Below are positions 42,546 to 51,288 of a stretch of 64,000 bases of DNA, piece after piece. The notes beneath the pieces were generated by a model. It saw nothing but the letters and a program-made list of their open reading frames with translations, was not told the origin of the DNA and searched no databases. The DNA is from Streptomyces durmitorensis (GTDB lineage Bacteria > Actinomycetota > Actinomycetes > Streptomycetales > Streptomycetaceae), in assembly GCF_023498005.1 (NCBI RefSeq), contig NZ_CP097289.1, positions 6,634,001 to 6,698,000 on the forward strand, read 5' to 3'. How positions within the stretch are numbered: position 1 is the stretch's first letter; each line of letters starts with the position of its first letter. The position numbers were made by a program, and so were the translations under genes.

Positions 42546-43468
42546 CCGGGAAGGGCCTGACGGGCCTGACGGGCCTGAGGGGCCTGATGGGCCTGAGGTG
42601 GGGTTCGGCTTGGGGAGGGGCCGGTCCGCAGCGACATCTTCGACATGTCGTGGCCGCCGTGGTCCGTGCCGCCGCCGGTGGCACCTTCCTCGCCACCTCG
42701 CTCGTCACCGCTGTCGCCGCCCATGTCGCGGCCGCTCATGCCCTTGCCGAGCTCCGCGAGCACGGCGTCCGGTGTCGAGCCGTCCACCCCGTCGACCCAG
42801 TCGTCCAGGACGACGACCCACTCCTTGTCGTACTTCAAGGGCTCCTTGGGGTCCTCGACGATCAGTGGTGCGTACAGACCGCGGTCCTGCTGCGTGCCCG
42901 AGTGGGGGTGGAACCAGTACGTACCCGGGTGCGGGACCGCGAAGCGGTAGGTGAATTCGGCGCCCGGTTTGACGGCCTTCTGGGTGAGGCCGGGGACGCC
43001 GTCCATGTCGTTGCGCAGGGCCAGGCCGTGCCAGTGCAGGGACGTGGACTCGGGGAGGTGGTTGGCGAGCGTGAGGGCGAGGGTGTCGCCCGCGGTGACG
43101 CGGACCTCCTTGCCGGGCAGCCGGTCGCCGTACGCCCAGGTCTTGACCGTGCGGCCGCCGAGGTCGAGCTTGGCCTTCATGGCCATGAGCTTCACCTCGC
43201 GGACCGTGCCGCCGCCGGCTCGCTTCTTCTCCGCGGCGGCGACTTCCTCCCCGGAGGGGTCGACATAGCCCTTGGGGCGGCCGTCGGGCGATCCCTCGGG
43301 GGAGCCCTCGGGCTTGGAGCCGCCGCCGTGTCCGGCGTGACCGGAGTCCGGTCCTGAGCCGGAGCAGGCCGTCAGGATTCCCGAACCGGCGACGGCGGTC
43401 GCGGCGCCGAGCAGGGCGCGGCGCGATGGGGCGCGGCGCGCGGGGGAGCGCAGGGGTTGATTGCGCAT
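42542..43468 (-). CDS. Multicopper oxidase, N-terminal half (frameshifted gene)
   Basis: A 308-residue frame with a Tat-type signal (SRRALLGAATAVAGSGILTAC, a lipobox at its end; quoted 21st residue omitted elsewhere), a His/Gly linker and cupredoxin domain 1. Copper ligands are STSLHWHGLAL and GTYWFHPHSGTQQDRGLYAPL, and VVVLDDWVDGVDG follows. The frame runs into Arg-Gln-Ala repeats and stops at 42542. One extra G in the G4-A-G4 run at 42612-42620 would read GPSPKPNPTSGPSGP and join the other half. ATG 43468 has GAGGTG upstream; GTG 43480 is possible. Confidence 0.82.
   Translation of the reverse strand: MRNQPLRSPARRAPSRRALLGAATAVAGSGILTACSGSGPDSGHAGHGGGSKPEGSPEGSPDGRPKGYVDPSGEEVAAAEKKRAGGGTVREVKLMAMKAKLDLGGRTVKTWAYGDRLPGKEVRVTAGDTLALTLANHLPESTSLHWHGLALRNDMDGVPGLTQKAVKPGAEFTYRFAVPHPGTYWFHPHSGTQQDRGLYAPLIVEDPKEPLKYDKEWVVVLDDWVDGVDGSTPDAVLAELGKGMSGRDMGGDSGDERGGEEGATGGGTDHGGHDMSKMSLRTGPSPSRTPPQAHQAPQARQARQALPG
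42553..42597. repeat. Five 9-bp tandem units within the oxidase gene
   Basis: GGGCCTGAC occurs twice, followed by GGGCCTGAG, GGGCCTGAT and GGGCCTGAG. On the reverse strand they encode Ser-Gly-Pro in the frame of the C-terminal half and Gln-Ala-(Arg/Pro/His) in the frame of the N-terminal half. Copy-number change would not alter frame. Confidence 0.85.
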
Positions 43469-43603
43469 GGCTGAGTACACCTCGTCGTGGTGGTGCGTGC
43501 AGATGGGCGCATCTGCTGCTTCTGATACACCGCTCGACGCCCGGAGGTTCCCATCGAGGACCCCGCCGGGACGCGGGCAGCGCGAAGCAGCCGGTGCGTC
43601 GGC

Positions 43604-44104
43604 CTAAATGCGCAGCACCGAGAGGCGGGAGAGGAGTATGCGGGGCGGCGGCGGATTGGGCCGCAGCCCGTCGAGCAGCCGGGCGAGCGGACGCGTGGGG
43701 ACGGCGAAGCCGCCGGGGCGCAGCAGGCCTGCTTTCAGGAGCAGGAGGAGAGTGAGCGCCGAGAGGACCGCCAGGCACACGGACAGCGGGTCCATCCCGT
43801 CCATCCCGACGGGTGCGGACGCGGACGTGGCCGCGAGGTGTGGCCGCGCGGGGGCGGCGTGGCCGCCGTCACTCATCTCATGCTGACCGGCGGCTTGTTC
43901 GGCCGCGCTTGCGTGACGCGTCGTCTGGCTCATTGGCTGGTTCATCGGCTGGTTCATCGACTGGCTCGTCGAGTGACTTGTCGCGTGACGCGGCGACGAA
44001 TGGCCCGTCGGGTGGCCCAGCGTATGCATCGTCACGATGCCGAGGAGCAGCGCGGCGAGCAGCAGGAGCTGCCTGCCGTTCGCTGATCTCCTCGTGGCCG
44101 CCAT
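43604..44104 (-). CDS. DUF6153-like His/Met-rich membrane protein
   Basis: A 166-residue protein with an N-terminal helix (RQLLLLAALLLGIVTMHTLG) and a second helix (SVCLAVLSALTLLLLLKAGLL). Between them lies a His/Met-rich segment with MNQPMNQPMSQ, HPTGHSSPRHATSHS and MDGMDPL. I associate this plan with the Streptomyces DUF6153 family. Together with the adjoining oxidase, metal (perhaps copper) handling is a reasonable guess. ATG 44104 was chosen; upstream in-frame codons are not convincing. Confidence 0.72.
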   Translation of the reverse strand: MAATRRSANGRQLLLLAALLLGIVTMHTLGHPTGHSSPRHATSHSTSQSMNQPMNQPMSQTTRHASAAEQAAGQHEMSDGGHAAPARPHLAATSASAPVGMDGMDPLSVCLAVLSALTLLLLLKAGLLRPGGFAVPTRPLARLLDGLRPNPPPPRILLSRLSVLRI

Positions 44105-44319
44105 GGGCGGAACCTTACCCCCGGCGGGTATTCGGCGACGTGCGGGCCCCCGGTACTCCACTGATCATGAGCTCATGACGAATATGGGCAATAGGGGGCG
44201 AAAGGGTTTCATCGAGGGCGACGACAGACGGCGATGCCCGCGAACTCGCCATGAAGGCGAAGGGGAAGGCGAAGGGGTAGGCGGAGGCGGGGGCCATCAC
44301 TAGCGCCGTCCGCCCCGCC

Positions 44320-45021
44320 GTGCCGATCACGCCCGCCGAGCCCCGCCCCGCCACCGCCCGAGCCGCCGCCGTCTCGCTCCTGCTGGTGCTCGGCGCGCTC
44401 GCCTACAGCGCGTGGCTCCTGGAACCCCTCCTGGGGACGGGGCTCTCTCCGGTGAGTTCCTACGTCAGTGAACTCGCCGCCCGGGACCAGCCGTTCGGCG
44501 CGCTGTTCCGCACGACCGACCTGACCGCCGGGCTGCTGCTCCTCGCGGGCGCGGTGTGCGCGCTGCTGTGGCTGCCGCGCCGGAGGATCGCCGTCGTGGG
44601 GTGGGCGGGGCTCGCGCTGTTCGGTGCGGCCACCGCGGTCGACTCCCGGCTGCCGCTGAGCTGCGCGCCGACCGCCGACGCGGCGTGCGTGGCCAGGGAG
44701 CGGGCGGGGCTCGTGCCCGCGGCGCATACGGCGCACGTGGTGAGCAGCAGTGTCGCGATGACGGGGGCGCTGGTGGGGATGGTGGCGCTGACGTTCGCGG
44801 CGCGGAGGTACGGGCACGGGGTCCTGCCGTCCCTCGCGGCCCCCTTCGGTCTCCTCCTGCTGCTCCTCGAACTGGCGGCCACCGCCTGGACCCTGGCCGC
44901 CGTCGCCGCCTTCGACGCGGGGCACGGCACGTGGGCGCTGGGGGTGGGACAGCGGCTCCAGGTGCTGCTGATCGCTCTCTGGCTGGGGCTGCTCGCGCGT
45001 GCGGTGGTGCGGCGCGGATGA
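44320..45021 (+). CDS. DUF998-family membrane protein
   Basis: A 233-residue protein with six hydrophobic helices. The segment TGLSPVSSYVSELAARDQPF after helix 1 and AVDSRLPLSCAPTADAAC before helix 4 are the DUF998 landmarks, followed by HTAHVVSSSVAMTGALVG. Function unknown. GTG 44320; the stop overlaps the start of the hydrolase gene (ATGA), so the two are coupled. Confidence 0.82.
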   Translation: MPITPAEPRPATARAAAVSLLLVLGALAYSAWLLEPLLGTGLSPVSSYVSELAARDQPFGALFRTTDLTAGLLLLAGAVCALLWLPRRRIAVVGWAGLALFGAATAVDSRLPLSCAPTADAACVARERAGLVPAAHTAHVVSSSVAMTGALVGMVALTFAARRYGHGVLPSLAAPFGLLLLLLELAATAWTLAAVAAFDAGHGTWALGVGQRLQVLLIALWLGLLARAVVRRG

Positions 45022-45836
45022 GTTTCGTACGGATCGGGGGAGTGCCGCACCACGTGGAGGTGACGGGGAGCGGGCCGGTCTGCGTGCTGAGCGCGGGGCT
45101 CGGGCTCGCGTGGTTCGACTGGGACCCGGTGGTGGAACTCCTCGCCCCGTGGCGGACGGTCGTCCGTTTCGACCGGCCGGGGTCGGGACTGAGCGGGCAC
45201 GCGCGCGTGGCGCCCACGCTGGGCGGTGAGGCCGAGCGGATCGCGCGGATCCTGGACGCGGTGAACCCTGGCGGCCGTCCCGCCACGGTGGTCGGGCACT
45301 CGCTCGCGGGCTTCCACTGCGAGGCGTTCGCCCGCCTCTTTCCGGCGCGTACGGCGGGCCTAGTCCTGGTCGACTCCAGCGTCGAGGAGCGGCCCAGGGT
45401 GCGGGCTTCGCGCGAGGTGCGAGTGGGGGCGGCCCGGGTGTGCGGGGCGGTGTTGAGCGGGGTGGGGGTGCCGCGGGCGGTGGGTCCTGCGCTGCGGAGG
45501 GTGGCGGTGCGGGGGGACTCGGGGGCGTCGTCGGTGGAGGAGGTGAGGCGGGTCTATGGGGCGAGCCGTGTGCTGCGGGGGTCGCTTCTGGAGTATGTGA
45601 CGTACGGCGACGCAGCGCTCGAACTCACCACTCTCCGCCGGGAGTTCCCTCTCCGGGAGCGGCTTCCGGTGACGGTGCTCGCCGCGTACTCCGGGGGTGC
45701 GGTGGGCTGGCTCGCCCGGCAGCGGGCCCTCGCCGCCTCGCTCGGCGCGACCTTCCGCGTCGCGGAACCATCGGGCCACTTGGTCATGCGGGACGCCCCG
45801 GGGGGCGTGGCGGAGGCGGTGCTGTCCACGCCGTGA
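45018..45836 (+). CDS. Alpha/beta hydrolase
   Basis: A 272-residue hydrolase. The nucleophile elbow is TVVGHSLAGFHCE (Ser about residue 95), the aspartate is probably in GLVLVDSSVEE or later, and the catalytic histidine is in AEPSGHLVMRDAP near the end. The N-terminus has VRFDRPGSGLSG, the usual oxyanion strand region. Substrate unknown. ATG 45018 lies inside the DUF998 stop. Downstream is the large inverted element. Confidence 0.88.
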   Translation: MSFVRIGGVPHHVEVTGSGPVCVLSAGLGLAWFDWDPVVELLAPWRTVVRFDRPGSGLSGHARVAPTLGGEAERIARILDAVNPGGRPATVVGHSLAGFHCEAFARLFPARTAGLVLVDSSVEERPRVRASREVRVGAARVCGAVLSGVGVPRAVGPALRRVAVRGDSGASSVEEVRRVYGASRVLRGSLLEYVTYGDAALELTTLRREFPLRERLPVTVLAAYSGGAVGWLARQRALAASLGATFRVAEPSGHLVMRDAPGGVAEAVLSTP

Positions 45837-45856
45837 GGGTGCCGGGCCCCCGGCGG

Positions 45857-46158
45857 TAGCCCCTGGACCGCCGCTTCGCGGCGGATCTTTCCCGCCCACC
45901 CACCCGATTGCCCGGCGGTGCCATCGTCAGGGAGATCGCTTGGGTGTACCGCAGGGCAATCGGGTGGGCGGGCGGGGGCCTCCGCCGCGAAGCGGCGGTT
46001 TGAGACGGGCGCCAGGTAGGCAGGACGCCACGCCCTCCGAGTCACCGCGGGGCAATCGGGCGCGCCAGTTAAGGCAGAACACCACGTCCCCCCCCGAGTC
46101 GCCGCAGGGTAATCGGGTGGGTGGGCGGGAGACACCCGCCGCGGAGCGGCGGTCCAGG
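45857..46158. repeat. GTGGGTGGG/CGCTTCGCGG element, copy 4 (compound)
   Basis: One left arm (GGACCGCCGCTTCGCGGCGG then CCCGCCCACCCACCCGATTG) is followed by right arms at about 45958 (AATCGGGTGGGCGGGCGGGG then CCGCCGCGAAGCGGCGG) and 46112 (AATCGGGTGGGTGGGCGGGA then CCCGCCGCGGAGCGGCGG). It occupies most of the 451-bp space between the hydrolase and LacI-type genes; I see no gene in that space. Confidence 0.85.
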
Positions 46159-46281
46159 GGATACCCCCGGGTCACCGACAAGCGGCGTCCCCCCGGGCTT
46201 CGCCGGAGCCGGGCGGTCCAGGGGCACCCCCGGGTCACGAAAAGCCGCCCCCCGAAGCCCCCCGACCGGAGGGATGCCGAA

Positions 46282-46301
46282 GGGCCACTAAGAAGTGGCC
46301 C
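46282..46301. terminator. Hairpin at the LacI-type gene stop
   Basis: Arms GGGCCACT and AGTGGCCC with loop AAGA. The stop codon of the regulator gene lies in the hairpin, so it can terminate directly at the end of translation. Confidence 0.6.
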
Positions 46302-47352
46302 CCCGGCTCCCCCGGAGCCCCCGCACGCTCTCCCGGATCACGATGTGCGTCCCCAGCAGGTGCCTCTCCTGACCCGCCCGAGGCGCCCCCGCCAGAGCGA
46401 GGCGGACCGCCGTTCGGCCCATTTCCTCCGCCGGGATGTGCACCGTCGTCAGGCCGGGCGTGATGTCCGCCGCCACGGGGTCGTCGTTGTAGCCGACCAC
46501 CGAGATGTCCTCAGGCACCCGCAGCCCGTACTCCCGCAGCGCGATCATCGTGGCCGCCGCCACCCTGTCGTCACCAGCGAACACCGCCGTGAAGTCCGGC
46601 TTGCCGTCGGCCTTCTTGAGGAGGTCCATGATCGCCTCGTACCCATGGTTCTGCCCGAAGCCGATGCCGTGCAGGATCGCCTCCTCGCGCGGCACCCCGT
46701 GGTCGGCCAGCGCCCGCAGGTAGCCGGCGACACGGTCCTCGCCCGTGGTGTGTCCCGGCTGGTAGCCGATCAGGGCTATCTTGCGGTGGCCCGCGCCGAG
46801 CAGATGGCTCGTGATCGCGTACGCGCCCGCCTCGTTGTCGTACTCGACGACCAGCGCGGGCACGTCCGGCGCCGGCGCGGGACGCCCGCACAGGATGAGG
46901 CGGGAGCCCGCCGCCGCCAGCGCCTCCGCGTACCGCGCCATCCGCTCGCGGTACTCGTCGTCCTCGATGACACCGCCCACCAGGACCACCGCCTCGGCGG
47001 CCTGTTCGCGCATCATCTGCACCAGCGCCAGCTCGCGGGCCGGATCGCTGTTCGTCGACGCGACCAGGGTGAGCCTGCCGCGCTGGGCGGCCTCCATCTC
47101 CACGCCCTGCGCGACATGGGCGTAGAAGGAGCTCACCAGCTCGAACATGAGCACCGCGATCGTCTTGCGGCCCGCGCCCGCCAGGGCGCGCGCGTGCGCG
47201 TTGGCGACGTAGTCGAGGTCCTTGACGGCCCGCAGCACCTTCGCGCGCGACGCCGTCGACGTCGGGTAGTTGCCCGCGAGGACCCGCGAGACGGTCGCGA
47301 CCGAGACGCCCGCCCGCGCCGCCACATCGCGGATGGTGACCCGCTCACCCAC
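46288..47352 (-). CDS. LacI-family transcriptional regulator
   Basis: A 354-residue repressor. The helix-turn-helix and hinge are TIRDVAARAGVSVATVSRVL (residues 6-25) and YVANAHARALAGAG. The sugar-binding domain has RKTIAVLMFELVSSFYAHVA, VVLVGGVIEDDEY, DFTAVFAGDDRVAAATMIAL and VVGYNDDPVAADITPGLTTV. It probably senses the sugar imported by the ABC system just upstream in the same direction and binds palindromes at 51205 and 51289. GTG 47352; separate from the transporter genes by a hairpin. Confidence 0.92.
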   Translation of the reverse strand: MGERVTIRDVAARAGVSVATVSRVLAGNYPTSTASRAKVLRAVKDLDYVANAHARALAGAGRKTIAVLMFELVSSFYAHVAQGVEMEAAQRGRLTLVASTNSDPARELALVQMMREQAAEAVVLVGGVIEDDEYRERMARYAEALAAAGSRLILCGRPAPAPDVPALVVEYDNEAGAYAITSHLLGAGHRKIALIGYQPGHTTGEDRVAGYLRALADHGVPREEAILHGIGFGQNHGYEAIMDLLKKADGKPDFTAVFAGDDRVAAATMIALREYGLRVPEDISVVGYNDDPVAADITPGLTTVHIPAEEMGRTAVRLALAGAPRAGQERHLLGTHIVIRESVRGLRGSRGATS

Positions 47353-47435
47353 TGTGTCTCCTCATGTAGCAGTATCCGGGCCAAGTTGCAGGCCAAGTAG
47401 CTGGCCGAGTTGCAGTATCAGGCTCAAGTAGCCAA

Positions 47436-47475
47436 GTCCGGGGCGGTGTTGCCCCCACGGCACCCCGCCCCGGAC
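47436..47475. terminator. Terminator after the sugar ABC operon
   Basis: Arms GTCCGGGGCGG (47436-47446) and CCGCCCCGGAC (47465-47475) are perfect complements around an 18-base loop. It lies downstream of the binding-protein stop and upstream of the LacI-type gene. Confidence 0.7.
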
Positions 47476-47498
47476 CATCATCCCGCGCCCGCCCCGGA

Positions 47499-49151
47499 TC
47501 AGTGCGCGGCCTCATACTCCTTTGCGAACTCCGCGTGCGCCTTGTCGCCGCCCTGCGTCTGCCACTTCTTGTACACGGCGTCCCAGTCGGACAGCTTCTT
47601 GCGGCCCGAGACGATCGCCGTGACACCGTCCTCGATGATCTGCTGCATGGACGCGCCCTGCCGGTTGTACGTGTCCGACATCAGCCCCCAGTGGTCGTCG
47701 CGGACGAGGTTCGGCACGACCGCCTTCTCCCAGGTGTGCAGCCTCTTGGTGAGGTCGGCGTAGCCGGGGAAGTACAGCGGCTGCGGCGCGTCCATGAGGT
47801 AGGCGAAGGGGAGGTTCGTGCGGTTCTCCACCAGGCCGAGCGAGTTGGCGATCGGGTCGCCGTTCTTGTCGTACTCGAAGTGCGTGCCCTCGACGCCCGA
47901 GTGCATCAGCTCGTACTCCTTGGAGCCGAAGGGCGACGCCAGCCAGTCCAGGACCCGCAGCATCAGCTTGACGCGGTCCTTGGAGGCCTTCTTGATGACG
48001 GTGTAGCCGAAACAGCCGCGGTTCTGCTGGTAGACGGGCGTCGCGCCGTCCACCACGTACGGCACGGCGGCGTCGAGCGTGAACTCGTCCTTGATGCCCT
48101 GCGCGTTGGAGATGACCGCGCCCCAGCCGTCCGTCATCGAGCGGACCGTGCCGTTGTAGAACTGCGTCTTGAGGTCGACCTGGGAAATCGAGGTGGCGTC
48201 GGAGTTGTACGAGCCCGCCTTGCGCATCTTGGACATGTACTCCAGGGCGGCCCTGAACTCGTCGGTCCCGTACATGTCGGTGACCTTGCCGTTCTTGATC
48301 TGCCACTGGTTCGGCGCGCCGTGCCACATCGCGTGGTAGAGGTAGCCGAAGAAGCCCACCGACGAGGCGCCGAGCGCGGACTTCTTGTTCTGCGAGGCCT
48401 CCCTGGCCATCGTCTGGAAGTCGGCCGCCGCCATGCCCGGCTTGTAGCCCGCCTTTGCGAACGCCTCCTTGTTGATGAACATCGCGCCCTGCACCTTGGC
48501 GCGCTCGATCGGCAGGCCGTAGATGCGTCCGGAGACGCGGCCCATGCCTTCCCACGCGTACGTGGGGATGTTGGCGAGGTTCGGGTAGTCCTTGACGGCG
48601 TCGCCGGACAGGTGCTCCGAGAGGTCCGCGCAGCGCGACTTCACGAACTGAGACTCGCGCGGCAGGACGTAGCCGCCACCGAAGTTGATCATGTCGGGCA
48701 GGTCGTCGCCGGACATCAGGGTCGACATCTTGGAGCGGAAGTCCGCGTCCGGCACGACCGAGAACTCGACCTCGACACCGAGGGCCTCGTTCATCGCCTG
48801 CCAGAACTTGTTCGATCCGACCGGCTTCGGCGGGGTGCCGTAGGTGATGGTCATGACCTTGATCTTCTGCTTGCCGTTGCCCGGCTTCTCGGCCGTCGCG
48901 GCGACCAGCTTCTCTGGGTACTTGGTGAACCCGGGCTGCACGCCCTCCGCGGTCGGCGCGAGGTCGGGCTTCGGGCCCTTGGCGGGCGTGTACGTCGGCC
49001 AGGGCGCCGCCTTCTTGTTGGCGTTGCTGACCGAACCGCCGCCGCTCGAATCCGTGGAGCAGGCGGTGAGCAGGGAGGGGGCCGCGACCGCGGCCCCGCC
49101 GACGGCTATGGAGCGCAGCAGCGTACGGCGCGACATCGAGGAACCGGACAC
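47499..49151 (-). CDS. Extracellular sugar-binding lipoprotein of an ABC importer
   Basis: A 550-residue LipO-like binding protein. The leader is a Tat-type SMSRRTLLRSIAVGGAAVAA ending in the lipobox SLLTAC. After a linker, the mature part has KIKVMTITYGTPPKPVGSNK, LMSGDDLPDMINFGGGYVLP, RISGLP-like text (here SGRIYGLPIERAKVQGAMFI) and a helical C-terminus. Proteins of this length serve LplBC-type importers of oligosaccharides or glycan pieces. Start GTG 49151, with ATG 49136 possible. Operon with the two permeases; no ATPase is encoded, so a shared MsiK-like ATPase is likely. Confidence 0.88.
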   Translation of the reverse strand: MSGSSMSRRTLLRSIAVGGAAVAAPSLLTACSTDSSGGGSVSNANKKAAPWPTYTPAKGPKPDLAPTAEGVQPGFTKYPEKLVAATAEKPGNGKQKIKVMTITYGTPPKPVGSNKFWQAMNEALGVEVEFSVVPDADFRSKMSTLMSGDDLPDMINFGGGYVLPRESQFVKSRCADLSEHLSGDAVKDYPNLANIPTYAWEGMGRVSGRIYGLPIERAKVQGAMFINKEAFAKAGYKPGMAAADFQTMAREASQNKKSALGASSVGFFGYLYHAMWHGAPNQWQIKNGKVTDMYGTDEFRAALEYMSKMRKAGSYNSDATSISQVDLKTQFYNGTVRSMTDGWGAVISNAQGIKDEFTLDAAVPYVVDGATPVYQQNRGCFGYTVIKKASKDRVKLMLRVLDWLASPFGSKEYELMHSGVEGTHFEYDKNGDPIANSLGLVENRTNLPFAYLMDAPQPLYFPGYADLTKRLHTWEKAVVPNLVRDDHWGLMSDTYNRQGASMQQIIEDGVTAIVSGRKKLSDWDAVYKKWQTQGGDKAHAEFAKEYEAAH

Positions 49152-49196
49152 AGTGTCAACCTTTCGGACATGCGGAGTCGTGCGGGAGGTGGTGGC

Positions 49197-50168
49197 TCAG
49201 CTCTTGATGGCGCCCGTGAGCACGCCCTTGGTGAAGTACTTCTGGAGGAAGGGGTAGACGATCAGGATCGGCACGGTGGCGATCACCAGGACGGCCATCT
49301 GCATCGTCTGCGGGGCCGAGACGTTCGACGCGTCGCTCAGTCCGGTGTCCGCGATCTGCGAGCCGCCCATGACGTACGTACGAAGGACCTGCTGGAGCGG
49401 CCAGTGGTCGGACTCCAGATAGATCGAGGCATGGAACCAGGCGTTCCAGTAGCTCACCGCGTAGAAGAGGCCGACCACCGCGAGGGCCGCCTTGGAGAGC
49501 GGGAGCACGACCCGCCACAGGATCTGCCAGTCGTTCGCGCCGTCGAGCCGCGCCGCCTCGTACAGCTCCTCGGGAACGCCCTGGAAGAAGCCGCGCAGGA
49601 CGACCAGATTGAAGACGTTGATGAGGACGGGGACGATCAGGGCGCTGTAGCTCTCCAGCATGCCCATCCCCTTGACCAGCAGGAACGCGGGGATCATGCC
49701 GGGCGGGAAGAGGAACGTGAACAGGACGACCAGGAGGATCGGCTTTCCGCCGTACACCTTGGGGCGGCTCAGCGCGTACGCCAGGAACGTCGTGCACGCG
49801 AGGGAGGCGAGGGTGCCGATGATCGTGACGGCGGCGCTCACCCCGAGCGCCTTGGTGACGATGCCGCCCTCGAAGACCTGCTCGTAGGCGCGCAGCGTCG
49901 GGTGCGTCGGCCACAGGACCCAGCCGCCGTTGGCGATGACCTCGCGGTTCGACGCGAACGACGTCGAGATGATGACCAGGAACGGCACGAAGACCATGAC
50001 CAGGATGGTGACGATCGCCAGGGCCTTGGCCACCTGGGTGACCGGCTTCGGCTTTTCCATCCAGGTCGGGCGTACGGGGCGTACGGGGCGTACAGGGCGC
50101 CCGGGGCGGGCCGCGCGGGCGGGGCGCGCCGGACGCCCGGCGCGTATCGCGTCGGTTTTCGTGCTCAC
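49197..50168 (-). CDS. Carbohydrate ABC permease, LplC/YtcP type
   Basis: A 323-residue permease with six helices. The cytoplasmic EAA loop is EELYEAARLDGANDWQILWR and VVLPLSKAAL, and the ending YFTKGVLTGAIKS is typical of this class. A low-complexity N-terminus repeats Arg-Pro-Val. GTG 50168 overlaps the stop of the upstream permease (GTGA). Confidence 0.92.
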   Translation of the reverse strand: MSTKTDAIRAGRPARPARAARPGRPVRPVRPVRPTWMEKPKPVTQVAKALAIVTILVMVFVPFLVIISTSFASNREVIANGGWVLWPTHPTLRAYEQVFEGGIVTKALGVSAAVTIIGTLASLACTTFLAYALSRPKVYGGKPILLVVLFTFLFPPGMIPAFLLVKGMGMLESYSALIVPVLINVFNLVVLRGFFQGVPEELYEAARLDGANDWQILWRVVLPLSKAALAVVGLFYAVSYWNAWFHASIYLESDHWPLQQVLRTYVMGGSQIADTGLSDASNVSAPQTMQMAVLVIATVPILIVYPFLQKYFTKGVLTGAIKS

Positions 50169-51160
50169 TTGTAGACCCCCTGCTCGCCGAGGCGATGGGC
50201 GACCTTGTTGGCCGCGAAGACGAGAATCGCGCCGACCACGCCCTTGAACAGGCCCGCCGCCGCGGCGTATCCGGTGTCGCCGCCGACGATGCCCTGCCAG
50301 AAGACGAAGGTGTCGAGCACCTCACCGGCCTCGGGTCCCACCGACTGCCGTTGCAGCAGCATCTGTTCGAAGCCGACGGAGAGGATGTCGCCGAGCCGCA
50401 TGATCAGGAGCAGGATGACGACCGGCCGGATCGACGGCAGCGTCACGTGCCAGAAGCGGCGCCAGGGGCCCGCCCCGTCGATGGCGGCGGCCTCGTACTG
50501 CTGCTCGTCCACCTGCATCAGCGCGGCGAGGAAGATGATCGTGCCCCAGCCCGCGTCCTTCCAGACGACCTGCGCGACGACGAGTGCCGGGTAGGCGTCC
50601 GGGTTGCCGATGATGTCGACGGAGTGCAGACCCGCCTGCCCGAGCACGGAGTTGAGAAGGCCGGTGTCGGCGAGCACCTGCTGGAACAGGGCCACGACGA
50701 TGACCCACGACAGGAAGTGCGGCAGATAGACCACCGACTGCACGAAGCGCCGCGTCAGGTCCGACGTCAGGCTGTGCAGGAGCAGGGCGAGGCCCAGCGG
50801 CACCGGGAAGAAGAAGACCAGCTGGAGCACCGCGAGGAAGAGCGTGTTCCAGGTCGCGTGCCAGAAGTCCGGGTCGCCGAACATCCGGTCGAAGTTCTCG
50901 AAGCCGACCCAGGGGCTGGCCCAGAGGCCGTCGAAGGGGACGTACTCCTTGAAGGCGACGGCGTTCCCGATGAACGCGCCGTAGTGGAACACCAGGAAGT
51001 ACGCGACCCCCGGCACCATGAGCAGCAGCAGGACTCGCGAGGAGCGAAACCGTTTCCATCGCTCATCACGCTTGGTTTTGTTGCCATTTGGCCTGTTACT
51101 GCGCTTGCCGGGCGGCTTCACCGCCTCGGTTTCCGTCCGTTCCTTCGTCACCGCTGACAC
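50165..51160 (-). CDS. Carbohydrate ABC permease, LplB type
   Basis: A 331-residue permease with six helices. RVLLLLMVPGVAYFLVFHYG starts the membrane part, the EAA loop is EQQYEAAAIDGAGPWRRFWH and VTLPSIRP, and it ends LGEQGVYK. GTG 51160 was chosen because GGAGGGG lies five bases upstream; the longer frame to 51373 runs through the promoter region. First gene of the importer operon, with a palindrome 45 bp upstream of the start. Confidence 0.9.
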   Translation of the reverse strand: MSAVTKERTETEAVKPPGKRSNRPNGNKTKRDERWKRFRSSRVLLLLMVPGVAYFLVFHYGAFIGNAVAFKEYVPFDGLWASPWVGFENFDRMFGDPDFWHATWNTLFLAVLQLVFFFPVPLGLALLLHSLTSDLTRRFVQSVVYLPHFLSWVIVVALFQQVLADTGLLNSVLGQAGLHSVDIIGNPDAYPALVVAQVVWKDAGWGTIIFLAALMQVDEQQYEAAAIDGAGPWRRFWHVTLPSIRPVVILLLIMRLGDILSVGFEQMLLQRQSVGPEAGEVLDTFVFWQGIVGGDTGYAAAAGLFKGVVGAILVFAANKVAHRLGEQGVYK

Positions 51161-51204
51161 GGCAGCCCCTCCGTTGTCGGAACAAGGTGACCGGAATCTA
51201 AAGC

Positions 51205-51215
51205 GGTTACTAACC
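51205..51215. promoter_or_regulatory. LacI-type operator half of a pair
   Basis: GGTTA-C-TAACC is a perfect 11-bp palindrome upstream of the importer operon. It shares the GGTTA core with the second site at 51289. Both lie in the divergent space between the permease and dehydrogenase genes. Confidence 0.65.
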
Positions 51216-51288
51216 CCGGTCAACCCCCTTGGCCCCGCGATCTCTTGACCACTGTCCCGACTTCGGCCTAGCCTCCAGGCGCTGTTGG

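Noticed and set aside
42553..42597. 9-bp repeats as a phase-variation switch
   Set aside because: Unit length is a multiple of three, so copy-number change cannot switch frame; the nearby G-runs are the likelier site.
47502..50174. 890-codon forward open frame
   Set aside because: Antisense of the binding-protein and permease genes; composition is His/Arg/Val-rich and lacks family signals.
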